Assembly (NCBI GenBank): GCA_016928195.1
Contig: JAFGLF010000087.1
Location: forward strand, 38,330-102,329
Direction of reading: 5' to 3'
DNA length: 64,000 nucleotides
Origin: Elusimicrobiota bacterium
GTDB taxonomy: Bacteria > Elusimicrobiota > UBA8919
Position 1 is the first letter of the stretch. Each line of letters opens with the position of its first letter. Shown one piece after another: positions 1 to 7,396 of this stretch. The position numbers and the translations under genes were made by a program. The notes below the pieces were generated by a model. That model had not been told where the DNA came from. It worked only from the letters and a program-made list of their open reading frames with translations, and did no database searches.

Positions 1-111
1 ACTTGATTCAGAGTTAAGAATGAAAACCGGTGCAAACAGCAGACTGCAGGTTGAAAAATTATTTTTTGAGCTTTGCCTGCCCCGTAGCAGAGCGGTTCAT
101 GGCCTGCCCGA

Positions 112-390
112 TTAGCTGTTCAGGCGGGCAACCCGGCGGGATAAATTAGATATTTTTCTTGATGCGGTTTTTTTGTGAATGATTTTTTTCTTTGCCGCTT
201 TGTCAAGAATACTCCCGGCAATTTTTAAAAGTTCGCTGGCTCTAGAGGCATTTTTTTCCGTCACAGCCGTATCAACTTTTTTGATTGCTGTTTTGATTTG
301 TGATCTAATAATTTTGTTTACCACCCGTCTTTTTTGGTTTTTTCGGGTCTCTTTCAATGCTGATGTGTGTCTTCCAGTTTTTAGTTTCAT
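112..390 (-). CDS. rpsT: 30S ribosomal protein S20
   Basis: This 92-residue, strongly basic protein has the S20 layout: an N-terminal KLKTGRHTSALKETRKNQKR stretch followed by three long helices rich in Lys and Arg, ending in a short RRVARLNS tail. S20 binds 16S rRNA in the 30S subunit. The length is close to the family norm of about 85-90 residues. A GAGGAG ribosome binding site lies just upstream of the ATG on the minus strand. It is one of only two minus-strand genes here, divergent from murJ. The last codons and the bases after the stop form an imperfect palindrome (about 102-130, GCCTGCCCG / CAGGCGGGC) that could act in termination, though no T-run follows. The identification is confident. 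Confidence 0.95.
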   Translation of the reverse strand: MKLKTGRHTSALKETRKNQKRRVVNKIIRSQIKTAIKKVDTAVTEKNASRASELLKIAGSILDKAAKKKIIHKKTASRKISNLSRRVARLNS

Positions 391-414
391 ATACTACTCC
401 TCGCTTCGCTCAGT

Positions 415-465
415 AACGCGAATTATTACGAATCTAATCCGCCGCGGCGGACGTAGATTCGCGTT
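415..465. repeat. CGCGAAT-class palindrome between rpsT and murJ
   Basis: An imperfect palindrome starts with AACGCGAAT and ends with ATTCGCGTT. Its core is CGAATCTA / TAGATTCG around a CCGCCGCGGCGG centre. It lies in the predicted 5' leader of rpsT and upstream of murJ. It is the shortest member of the CGCGAAT class found at many junctions in this window. Confidence 0.7.
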
Positions 466-469
466 GATT

Positions 470-497
470 ATTTTACATAAATATAAGAAAATGTCAA
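470..497 (-). promoter_or_regulatory. rpsT promoter, -35 over the murJ start codon
   Basis: On the minus strand TTGACA (492-497) and TAAAAT (470-475) are separated by 16 bp, a good sigma70-type promoter for rpsT. The -35 box is the complement of the first codons of murJ (ATG TCA AGT). The predicted transcript would begin near 463 and carry the palindrome at 415-465 in its leader. Confidence 0.7.
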
Positions 498-2065
498 GTG
501 CAATTTTAAAAAAAGAATCAAAAATAGCAAAATATATAGGTTTTGTAACTACCGGAACCATGTTTTCCAGGATTCTCGGATATTTCCGTGATATGATGGT
601 AGCTTGGTTTTTCGGCGGGGGTTTGTTTGCGGATGCATTTTATGCCGCATTAAGGATTCCTAATCTTTTCAGACGGCTTTTGGGGGAGGGCGCACTCTCT
701 GCATCGTTTGTACCGGTTTTTAGTGAGTATGTAACAACAAAAGATAAAGAAGAAACTAAAAACCTTTTTAATGTGGTTTTTACAGTACTTATACTTGCTC
801 TTTTGGTTGTTACTTCTGCAGGTATTATACTGGCTCCTCAAATAACAGAACTTGTCACGTGGGGGTTTAAGAAAAATCCGGAAAAACTTGCACTAACGGT
901 TTCTTTAACCCGTTTAATGTTTCCATTCTTACTTTTTATATGTCTTGCTGCTTTTCTTTTCTCAGTCCTGAATTCTCTGAAACATTTTTTTATACCTGCA
1001 GTATCACCGGCATTTTTGTCGGTTTCTGAAATCGGTTTTATTTTAGGTATTGCACCTTTGTTAATAGTGGAAAATCAGGTTAAAGGTCTTGCTGTGGCTG
1101 TAGTTGTAGGCGGATTGCTGCAGTTTTTAGTACAAATACCGGCAATAAAAAAAAATGGGTTTTCGTTTAAACCGGTTTTTAATTTCTCACATCCCGGACT
1201 CAAACAAATATTCCTACTGATGCTTCCGGCAATGTGGGGAATATCTATTGACCAAGTCAATGCATTTGTCGATACAATCTGTGCCTCATTTCTGGTTGAA
1301 GGAAGCGTAACTGCATTGTATTATTCAAACAGGCTTATGCAGCTTCCTCTTGCGCTTTTTGGTATTGCAGTTGCTTCTGTTTCTTTGCCTTTGATGTCCT
1401 CGAGCGTTTCTAAAAAAGATATTCACGAAATGAAAAATACACTTTCATTTGCAATTAAAATATCATCACTTGCAATTTTGCCAGCCATGGCCGGATTAAT
1501 TATTCTTGGAAGACCCATGATAAAATTTCTGTTTGAACATGGCAAATTTGACTCATTTGCCACATCCCTTACTACTTCTGCACTTTTCTTTTATTCTTTG
1601 GGGTTACTGGCATTCAGTTATGTGAAAATCTTTGCCGGCGGGTTTTACTCAATGAAAGAAACAAAAATTCCTGTGAAGATTGCAACAATATGTATGGTTT
1701 TAAATATAATTCTCAATATTAAACTTATGGAAATACTGGGTGTCGGCGGTCTTGCTCTCGCGACAGCTGTGTCCTCTTGGGTGAATACAGTGCTTTTATA
1801 TATATATCTTAGGAAAAGAATAGGTAGTTTTGGCGGTAGAGAAATAATTATAACTCTTTTTAAAATAGCTTTAGCAACATTGGTTATGAGTGGTGTCTGT
1901 TATATAATCTCTGCGTTTTTGCTTAAACAACTTATGCTTAAAGTATTTGGAACTATTTTTATCGGTATTCTTGTATATTTTGTTATGGTAAAAATGCTTA
2001 AGATTAAGGAAGTAGACTCTATAATGTCCGTTATTAAGAAAGAAAGTCCATCCTTAAATGAATAA
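491..2065 (+). CDS. murJ: lipid II flippase MurJ (MviN family)
   Basis: A 524-residue polytopic membrane protein of the MurJ/MviN family, which flips lipid II across the inner membrane for peptidoglycan synthesis. The N-terminus has the family block GTMFSRILGYFRDMMVAWFFG, shown here only as its start GTMFSRILGYFRD, followed by FADAFYAALRIPNLFRRLLG and GALSASFVPVF. About 14 hydrophobic segments follow, and the length matches the family. The reading frame is open upstream to 179, but that part is the complement of rpsT. The ATG at 491 gives the normal N-terminus. No clear Shine-Dalgarno is seen. The stop overlaps the start of uvrC (ATGAATAA), so the two genes are probably co-translated. Confidence 0.93.
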   Translation: MSSAILKKESKIAKYIGFVTTGTMFSRILGYFRDMMVAWFFGGGLFADAFYAALRIPNLFRRLLGEGALSASFVPVFSEYVTTKDKEETKNLFNVVFTVLILALLVVTSAGIILAPQITELVTWGFKKNPEKLALTVSLTRLMFPFLLFICLAAFLFSVLNSLKHFFIPAVSPAFLSVSEIGFILGIAPLLIVENQVKGLAVAVVVGGLLQFLVQIPAIKKNGFSFKPVFNFSHPGLKQIFLLMLPAMWGISIDQVNAFVDTICASFLVEGSVTALYYSNRLMQLPLALFGIAVASVSLPLMSSSVSKKDIHEMKNTLSFAIKISSLAILPAMAGLIILGRPMIKFLFEHGKFDSFATSLTTSALFFYSLGLLAFSYVKIFAGGFYSMKETKIPVKIATICMVLNIILNIKLMEILGVGGLALATAVSSWVNTVLLYIYLRKRIGSFGGREIIITLFKIALATLVMSGVCYIISAFLLKQLMLKVFGTIFIGILVYFVMVKMLKIKEVDSIMSVIKKESPSLNE

Positions 2066-3407
2066 ATCTGTAGACCCCGCCCCTCATAGGTACGGTCATA
2101 CTCGCCATAGATGCCGAGGTATTTTTAGGGGCAGGGTAAATATCAGTCTGAAAAACCTTCCGTCGCATCCTGGTGTATATCTAATGCGGGATGTTTCTAA
2201 TAAAATAATCTATATTGGTAAAGCAACAAATTTAAAATCAAGGGTTAGGTCATATTTTACCGGTAAAGCAAATACAAATCTTAAAAATTCATTTCTTATA
2301 AAGATGGTTAGAAATGTTGAGTATGTTTTGACCGGAAATGTAAAAGATGCTTTGGTTTTAGAGGAAGCCCTTATAAAACGTTTCCAGCCTAAATACAATG
2401 TAATATGGAAAGACGATAAACGGTATCCATATCTTAATATTACAAACGAAAGATTTCCTTCATTGAAAATAGTGCGGATGAGAAATGTATCCGGCGGAAA
2501 ATATTTCGGTCCGTTCCCTGATTCAACCGATATGAAAAAAACATTAAGATTAATTTATAAAACATTCGGATTGAGACAGTGTGGGTATGATCTTAGTAAA
2601 AGAAACAGAGAATGTCTTTATTATTTTATGAAAAAATGTCCTGCTCCATGTATAGGAAAAATTAGTGAAGAAGAATATTCGCATATTATTAAAAAAGTGA
2701 AGATGTTTTTAGAAAGCAGGAATAAAGAACTGTTAAAGATACTTAAAAAAGAAATGTTAAAGGCATCAAAAGAGTTTGATTTTGAAAAAGCAGCTAAGTT
2801 AAGAAATAGTGTTTATGCAATAGAAAACACGCTTGAAAAGGTGGGTTTTAAGGAGACAAAAATTGATAATATTTTGATGAATATAGACAGAGAATCCTAT
2901 GTTTTAGCTTTGTCAAAGTTTTTTAATAAGAATATCCGCAGAATAGAAGGCTTTGATGTGTCGGATATTTCAGGTAAACATGCCGTTGGCTCGATGGTTG
3001 TTTTTAATAATGGAGTTCCTGAAAAAAAATCATATAGAAAATTCAGAATAAAAACCGTTGGGAAGATAGATGATACCGAAATGATAGGTGAAATTGTTAA
3101 GAGACGTTATACGGGCTCTCTTGCCGGTAAAATGCTGTTGCCTGATTTAATTATAATTGACGGCGGCAAAGGACAACTTGGTTCTGCGGCTTCAGTGCTG
3201 GATAAATGCTTTAAAGGAAATGAAATGCCGGCGCTTGTTGCGATTGCTAAAAATAAGGAAGAATTATTTTTTAAGAATATAGCACAATCTACAATTTTAC
3301 CTAAAAATTCACTTGTTTTGAATCTTATAAAACATATCAGAGATGAGGCTCATAGATTTGCAGTATCATACCATAGGCACCTGAGAAACAAGGAAAATTT
3401 AAGATGA
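2058..3407 (+). CDS. uvrC: shortened excinuclease UvrC
   Basis: A UvrC-type nucleotide excision repair nuclease of 449 residues, where the family is usually about 560-620. Visible parts are: GIY-YIG domain (GVY 39-41, YIG 52-54); the four-cysteine cluster expected to hold an Fe-S centre (C175, C186, C194, C198); a UVR helix pair near 220-260; and the RNase H-like nuclease with its acidic and histidine residues (D300 in GFDVSD, D368 in IIDGGKGQ, H432 in RDEAHRF). Two parts look missing: much of the linker between the UVR and RNase H domains, and the whole C-terminal tandem helix-hairpin-helix domain, since the protein stops just after RDEAHRFAVSYHR. The first 26 residues are coded by an inserted palindrome, and the likely ancestral start now reads GTA. 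The start ATG overlaps the murJ stop. Confidence 0.85.
   Translation: MNKSVDPAPHRYGHTRHRCRGIFRGRVNISLKNLPSHPGVYLMRDVSNKIIYIGKATNLKSRVRSYFTGKANTNLKNSFLIKMVRNVEYVLTGNVKDALVLEEALIKRFQPKYNVIWKDDKRYPYLNITNERFPSLKIVRMRNVSGGKYFGPFPDSTDMKKTLRLIYKTFGLRQCGYDLSKRNRECLYYFMKKCPAPCIGKISEEEYSHIIKKVKMFLESRNKELLKILKKEMLKASKEFDFEKAAKLRNSVYAIENTLEKVGFKETKIDNILMNIDRESYVLALSKFFNKNIRRIEGFDVSDISGKHAVGSMVVFNNGVPEKKSYRKFRIKTVGKIDDTEMIGEIVKRRYTGSLAGKMLLPDLIIIDGGKGQLGSAASVLDKCFKGNEMPALVAIAKNKEELFFKNIAQSTILPKNSLVLNLIKHIRDEAHRFAVSYHRHLRNKENLR
2074..2137 (+). repeat. Class I stop-to-start palindrome, murJ/uvrC
   Basis: Left arm ACCCCGCCCCT (2074-2084) and right arm AGGGGCAGGGT (2127-2137) pair at 10 of 11 positions. It lies directly after the murJ stop and is read through in frame as the N-terminal extension of UvrC. 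It is a divergent copy of the CCCAGCCC / GGGCTGGG family. Confidence 0.65.
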
Positions 3408-5233
3408 AAAGGGAATTTTTTGTTATTTTGATTTTTGTTTTATGTTTAGGATTTTTGACAAAAAAGTCAGGTGCGGATTTTGATGTATATTATTCAGCTG
3501 TTAAAAATTTTGTTGTATATAAAGATATTTCATATTCATCTCTTGAAACATATAAAACAACAGAATATAATTATATGCCGGTTTCGCTTCTTATGTTTCT
3601 TCCCTTTTCCTGTTTTTCAAGAGATACAGCAAATTTAATATGGTTTTGGATAAATATATTTTTTATTTTTACAGGAATTTATTTGATATGGGAAACTATA
3701 GATGGAAATAAAGTATGGTTTCTTTTAGTGTTGCTTTTTCTTGCCAGTTTTTTTTATCCTGTTAGATATGCTCTGTTGCTTGGCCAGGTATCTGTCATGA
3801 TATTTTTCATATATGCGATTGTATACTATTTAATACAAAGAGACAGTGATTGTGTTGCCGGGTTCCTCTTGTCAATTCCTGTAATATTAAAGGTATATCC
3901 GCTTATATTCTTGGTTTTTGCCTTAATAGTCAAAAGAAGAAAAATATTTTTTTCAATGCTTGTCTCGGTTATTTTCTGGATACTGCTGTCGTTAATAGCA
4001 TTTGGAATACAGGTAAATCTTAACTATTTTAAGCATCTTTGGTATATCTGGTACTATACAATGTGGGATACATATCCGAATTGGATTTCAATAAATGCTT
4101 TTATAAGCAGAATATTCGGATTGGGTACCGGAACGAGTATTTTAAATTATGCGGTTATCCTTATATTATTTGCTATAAGTGTCCTGGCTGCTTTAAGGGT
4201 AAAGAAAAATCAAGATGTATTTTTTATTTTTATAGTATTGTCGGTTTTATTGTCAAAATTCCTGCAGATCCACTTGTTGTTATGTGTAATTGTGCCAATG
4301 ATTTTCCTGCTTAATAAATTTATCAGAGAAAAGAAATGGAATAATCTTATATGGATTTTTATTGTATATATGTTTATGAATGTTTCCGATACATCATTTA
4401 TGGTTTCTTTATTTAGAAATTATTTCCCAAAAACAGATTTGTTTTTACATTTTCTGCCGTTATTCGGTACGATATTATTGTGGTTGATCTTGATAAAACC
4501 GGAAATATCAGGGAAAAAACTATTGCGGTTCAGTATTTGCGGATTGTTGGTTTTATCTTCAGGATATTTGTTTGCTAGACAGGGAATTCTTTTTTTAAAA
4601 AACGGTAATAAACTTGAAGGGGATATTGTTGTAACCGAAAATGGCGAATATATTTTCAAAAAGAAAAAATGTTCGGTAGTGTTCCAGAAAAAAGAAATTA
4701 AGAAAGTAAAGTATACGGAGAAATATAAAAAAGAAGATAAAAAAAAGAAAAAGGTAAACTATGACTTCGACACCATCATTCATGTATATGCCGAAAAATA
4801 TAGCCTTGATCCGGCATTCGTAAAAGCAATTATAGAAGTGGAATCTAACTTTAGACAGGATGATATGTCGTGTAAAGGTGCGATGGGCTTAATGCAGCTT
4901 ATGCCAGCTACCGCAGATGAACTGAATGTGGACCCCAAAGATATTGAGGAAAATATAGAAGGTGGAATAAGATATCTTAATCTGATGTTTGAAAAGTTCG
5001 GGGATTCAGAACTTGCTCTTGCTGGATACAATGCCGGACCGGCTGCTGTAAAAAAATATGGCAAAAAGATACCTCCGTACAAAGAAACGAGGGAGTATGT
5101 TAATAAGGTTCTGAAAAGTTATGAGAAGTATAAGTCAGATAAGCAGCTATGGTATTTTATTGATGAGAATGGTTGTATACATTTTTCCGACCGTCCGAAT
5201 GACAAAAGATATAAAAGAATAAGTAAAAAATAA
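3404..5233 (+). CDS. GT87-like membrane glycosyltransferase fused to a lytic transglycosylase (SLT)
   Basis: A 609-residue protein with two unrelated halves. Residues about 1-370 are a polytopic membrane region resembling GT87/DUF2029 polyprenyl-phosphate-dependent glycosyltransferases: an early ADFDVYYSAVKNF acidic motif in the first loop, then about ten hydrophobic segments. Residues about 372-395 look like a former signal peptide (KKLLRFSICGLLVLSSGYLFA). After that come a small beta domain, a Lys-rich linker, an SLT lytic transglycosylase domain (catalytic Glu in IIEVESNFRQ, then GLMQLMPATA and LALAGYNAGPAAV), and a DUF4124-like tail (YFIDENGCIHFSDRP). The start overlaps the uvrC stop as ATGA. 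An in-frame TTG at 4523 could start the SLT half separately (236 residues), so the fusion is not certain. Confidence 0.75.
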   Translation: MKREFFVILIFVLCLGFLTKKSGADFDVYYSAVKNFVVYKDISYSSLETYKTTEYNYMPVSLLMFLPFSCFSRDTANLIWFWINIFFIFTGIYLIWETIDGNKVWFLLVLLFLASFFYPVRYALLLGQVSVMIFFIYAIVYYLIQRDSDCVAGFLLSIPVILKVYPLIFLVFALIVKRRKIFFSMLVSVIFWILLSLIAFGIQVNLNYFKHLWYIWYYTMWDTYPNWISINAFISRIFGLGTGTSILNYAVILILFAISVLAALRVKKNQDVFFIFIVLSVLLSKFLQIHLLLCVIVPMIFLLNKFIREKKWNNLIWIFIVYMFMNVSDTSFMVSLFRNYFPKTDLFLHFLPLFGTILLWLILIKPEISGKKLLRFSICGLLVLSSGYLFARQGILFLKNGNKLEGDIVVTENGEYIFKKKKCSVVFQKKEIKKVKYTEKYKKEDKKKKKVNYDFDTIIHVYAEKYSLDPAFVKAIIEVESNFRQDDMSCKGAMGLMQLMPATADELNVDPKDIEENIEGGIRYLNLMFEKFGDSELALAGYNAGPAAVKKYGKKIPPYKETREYVNKVLKSYEKYKSDKQLWYFIDENGCIHFSDRPNDKRYKRISKK

Positions 5234-5235
5234 AA

Positions 5236-5583
5236 ATGAAAAAACAATCTTTAGTAAAAAAAGTTAATTCTTCGACTTCACTCGGGGTTGATGATGAGCT
5301 TAGACGAACCATTAAAACCTCAAAATATCCGGAATTTTACAAAAAAGTATGGCTGGAATGTCTGAAGATTAAACATGGGCAAATATCCACCTATTCCGAA
5401 ATTGCCAGAAGAATCGGACATCCTAATTCACAGAGGGCGGTAGGAACCGCTCTTTCAAAAAATCCTTTTGCGCCACAAGTCCCGTGTCATAGGATAATAT
5501 GTAAAAACGGGAAACCGGGAGGATATTCCGGAGGCCTTTCTAAGAAAATAAAACTGTTGAAAAAAGAGAGGAATTTTATATAA
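5236..5583 (+). CDS. ogt: methylated-DNA-protein cysteine methyltransferase (Ogt/MGMT)
   Basis: A 115-residue, single-domain O6-alkylguanine-DNA alkyltransferase. The catalytic PCHR motif is intact (VPCHRIICKNG), so this should be a true suicide methyltransferase and not an alkyltransferase-like protein, where Trp replaces Cys. The DNA-binding helix-turn-helix region GQISTYSEIARRIGHPNSQRAVG and the closing GGYSGGLSKK loop are present. The usual N-terminal RNase H-like domain is absent. The first 30 residues (NSSTSLGVDDEL) are low complexity and coded by a short sequence resembling the intergenic repeats. It follows the GT87-SLT gene by 2 bp and probably shares its transcript with uvrC, putting two DNA-repair genes in one operon. 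Confidence 0.88.
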   Translation: MKKQSLVKKVNSSTSLGVDDELRRTIKTSKYPEFYKKVWLECLKIKHGQISTYSEIARRIGHPNSQRAVGTALSKNPFAPQVPCHRIICKNGKPGGYSGGLSKKIKLLKKERNFI

Positions 5584-5594
5584 TAAGGTTATAT

Positions 5595-7364
5595 ATGAAA
5601 CCGAATAATCTGCGATATCCTTTTTGTTTCTTTGTTTTTATTCTTATCTACTACATATTATTCCCTGTCTGTCTATATGCCGGCTGGGTTCTTGAAACAG
5701 TTGACACTACTGGTGATGTGGGTTCTCATAGTTCTATAACAATGGATTCTAATGGTTATCCGCATATTTCCTATTGGGATATTACTACTAATGCATATGC
5801 TAACTGCCATCTCAAATATGCCAAGTGGGACGGCACATCCTGGACAATAGAAACAGTTTTTTCCAACGGATATGGTCGTTATAGCTCAATAGCAATTGAT
5901 TCTAATGGTATTCCTCATATTGCACATCATTACTATACCAGCGATGATCTGGTATACTCAAGCAGAACTGCGACTGGTTGGTCAACTTCATCAGTAGATA
6001 CAACAGGGGCCGTCGGCAGACGCGGTTCTATAGCTGTTGATTCTAATAATAATCCTCATATTTCATATCAGTATAAACCTGCAGGTAATTATGTTATAAA
6101 ATATGCGAGCTGGACAGGAACTTCTTGGAGCATAGAAAACGTTGATACAACTGGGAATGACGGTTTTGTCGGCTGGGATACAGAGATTGCGTTGGATTCC
6201 AACAATATCCCTCATATTGCTTATTATGACGATGGCTCATACACCGTAAATTATGCAAGCTGGACTCATGCAGGATGGAGTACACAGCAGGTTGAAGCTG
6301 TAGGAAAACGCAGTGGTTTTGAGGTTCTTGATATTGCTATTGATTCAAATAATATTCCTCATATTTCATATCATGACGGTACCAGTTTTGACCTTAAATA
6401 TGCGAGCTGGACAGGCACTTCATGGGCAACACAGACAGTCGATTCACAAAGTGATGTCGGCCGTGATAACTGCATAGTTATAGATACAACAACCAATGTA
6501 CCGTACATCTCCTATATGGAGAATGAAAACTATGAACTTAAGTTTACGAGCTGGACAGGTGCTTCATGGTCAACCCATACAATTGATGCTGAAGGCAATA
6601 TAGGGTCATATACATCAATTAGTCTTGACCTTAATAGTAATCCACATATTTCCTATTATGATTTTGGTAATGATGATTTAAAATATGCAAAATGGACACT
6701 TGCCCCTGATTTGATTGTTACCGATATTTCTGCTGACTGGGCAAGTGCAGTAGCGATTGGGGGCAGTTTTAAGGCCTCTGTTTCAGTTAAAAACCAGGGT
6801 GATGCTGCGGTTTCCGGTTCATATAAAATAGCTTTTTATATTGCTACGTCTACAGAGACAGCAATATCATCTGCTGTTTTGGTTTCCGATGTACCTTATG
6901 GCGGACTGGTACTAACTCCGAATCAAGAGGGTGATGTGCCTGTAACTCTTACCGTTCCTTCCTCCACAACAAAAGGTAATTATTATTTATGTGCCTATAT
7001 TGATTATGATGATAAAATCATTGAAAGCGGAATCGCAAGCAATAATATTTACTGGTCAAGTTCAACAATAAGTGTTATCGGCGGTCTAAGTAGCACGCTT
7101 GCTGATGCCTATGGTTATCCTTCACCTTTTAGTCCTTCCACTCACGGAACAATGACATTTGTAAATCTTACTGCTGACGCCAAAATAAAGATATACAGCG
7201 TTGCCGGGACCTTCGTTAAGGAGTTTACTCCAAATGTAAATGGTGTAGCTACATGGGATGGCAAAAATGATAATAATGAATCACTCGGCGCAGGGATATA
7301 TATAGTACATGTAACTGATGCAACCGGGGATTCAAAAATATTCAAAATAATGCTTTTAAAATAA
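5595..7364 (+). CDS. secreted repeat protein with CARDB-like and FlgD-Ig/T9SS-like C-terminal domains
   Basis: A 589-residue exported protein. An N-terminal hydrophobic segment (FCFFVFILIYYILFPVCLYA) is a signal peptide. Residues about 30-370 hold roughly seven copies of a 45-50 residue unit of the form DTTG..G..SSIAIDSNNIPHISYYD....LKYASWTGTSWS, which probably folds as a beta-propeller. Residues about 376-500 look like a CARDB adhesion domain (LIVTDISADW...VSVKNQGDAAV...). The last 80 residues match a FlgD-like Ig or Por-secretion tail (YPSPFSP..., IKIYSVAGTFVKEF, WDGKNDNNESLGAGIYIVHV, ending KIFKIMLLK). The substrate or ligand is unknown. The next gene is a PorV-like barrel, which suggests a cargo/secretion-partner relation; that is inference. 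Confidence 0.75.
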   Translation: MKPNNLRYPFCFFVFILIYYILFPVCLYAGWVLETVDTTGDVGSHSSITMDSNGYPHISYWDITTNAYANCHLKYAKWDGTSWTIETVFSNGYGRYSSIAIDSNGIPHIAHHYYTSDDLVYSSRTATGWSTSSVDTTGAVGRRGSIAVDSNNNPHISYQYKPAGNYVIKYASWTGTSWSIENVDTTGNDGFVGWDTEIALDSNNIPHIAYYDDGSYTVNYASWTHAGWSTQQVEAVGKRSGFEVLDIAIDSNNIPHISYHDGTSFDLKYASWTGTSWATQTVDSQSDVGRDNCIVIDTTTNVPYISYMENENYELKFTSWTGASWSTHTIDAEGNIGSYTSISLDLNSNPHISYYDFGNDDLKYAKWTLAPDLIVTDISADWASAVAIGGSFKASVSVKNQGDAAVSGSYKIAFYIATSTETAISSAVLVSDVPYGGLVLTPNQEGDVPVTLTVPSSTTKGNYYLCAYIDYDDKIIESGIASNNIYWSSSTISVIGGLSSTLADAYGYPSPFSPSTHGTMTFVNLTADAKIKIYSVAGTFVKEFTPNVNGVATWDGKNDNNESLGAGIYIVHVTDATGDSKIFKIMLLK

Positions 7365-7396
7365 AATGAAATTAAATATAAAATGAAATTAAATAA
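7365..7396 (+). repeat. tandem duplication of a translation start
   Basis: The sequence AAAATGAAATTAAATA occurs twice in tandem, 16 bp apart, the second copy giving the start of the PorV-CsgG gene. The first ATG (7367) opens a frame that closes at once (MKLNIK, stop). This is a fresh-looking duplication of the initiation region. Confidence 0.6.

Noticed and set aside
179..490. N-terminal extension of MurJ over the rpsT gene.
   Set aside because: It is the exact complement of S20, and the normal MurJ N-terminus begins at ATG 491.
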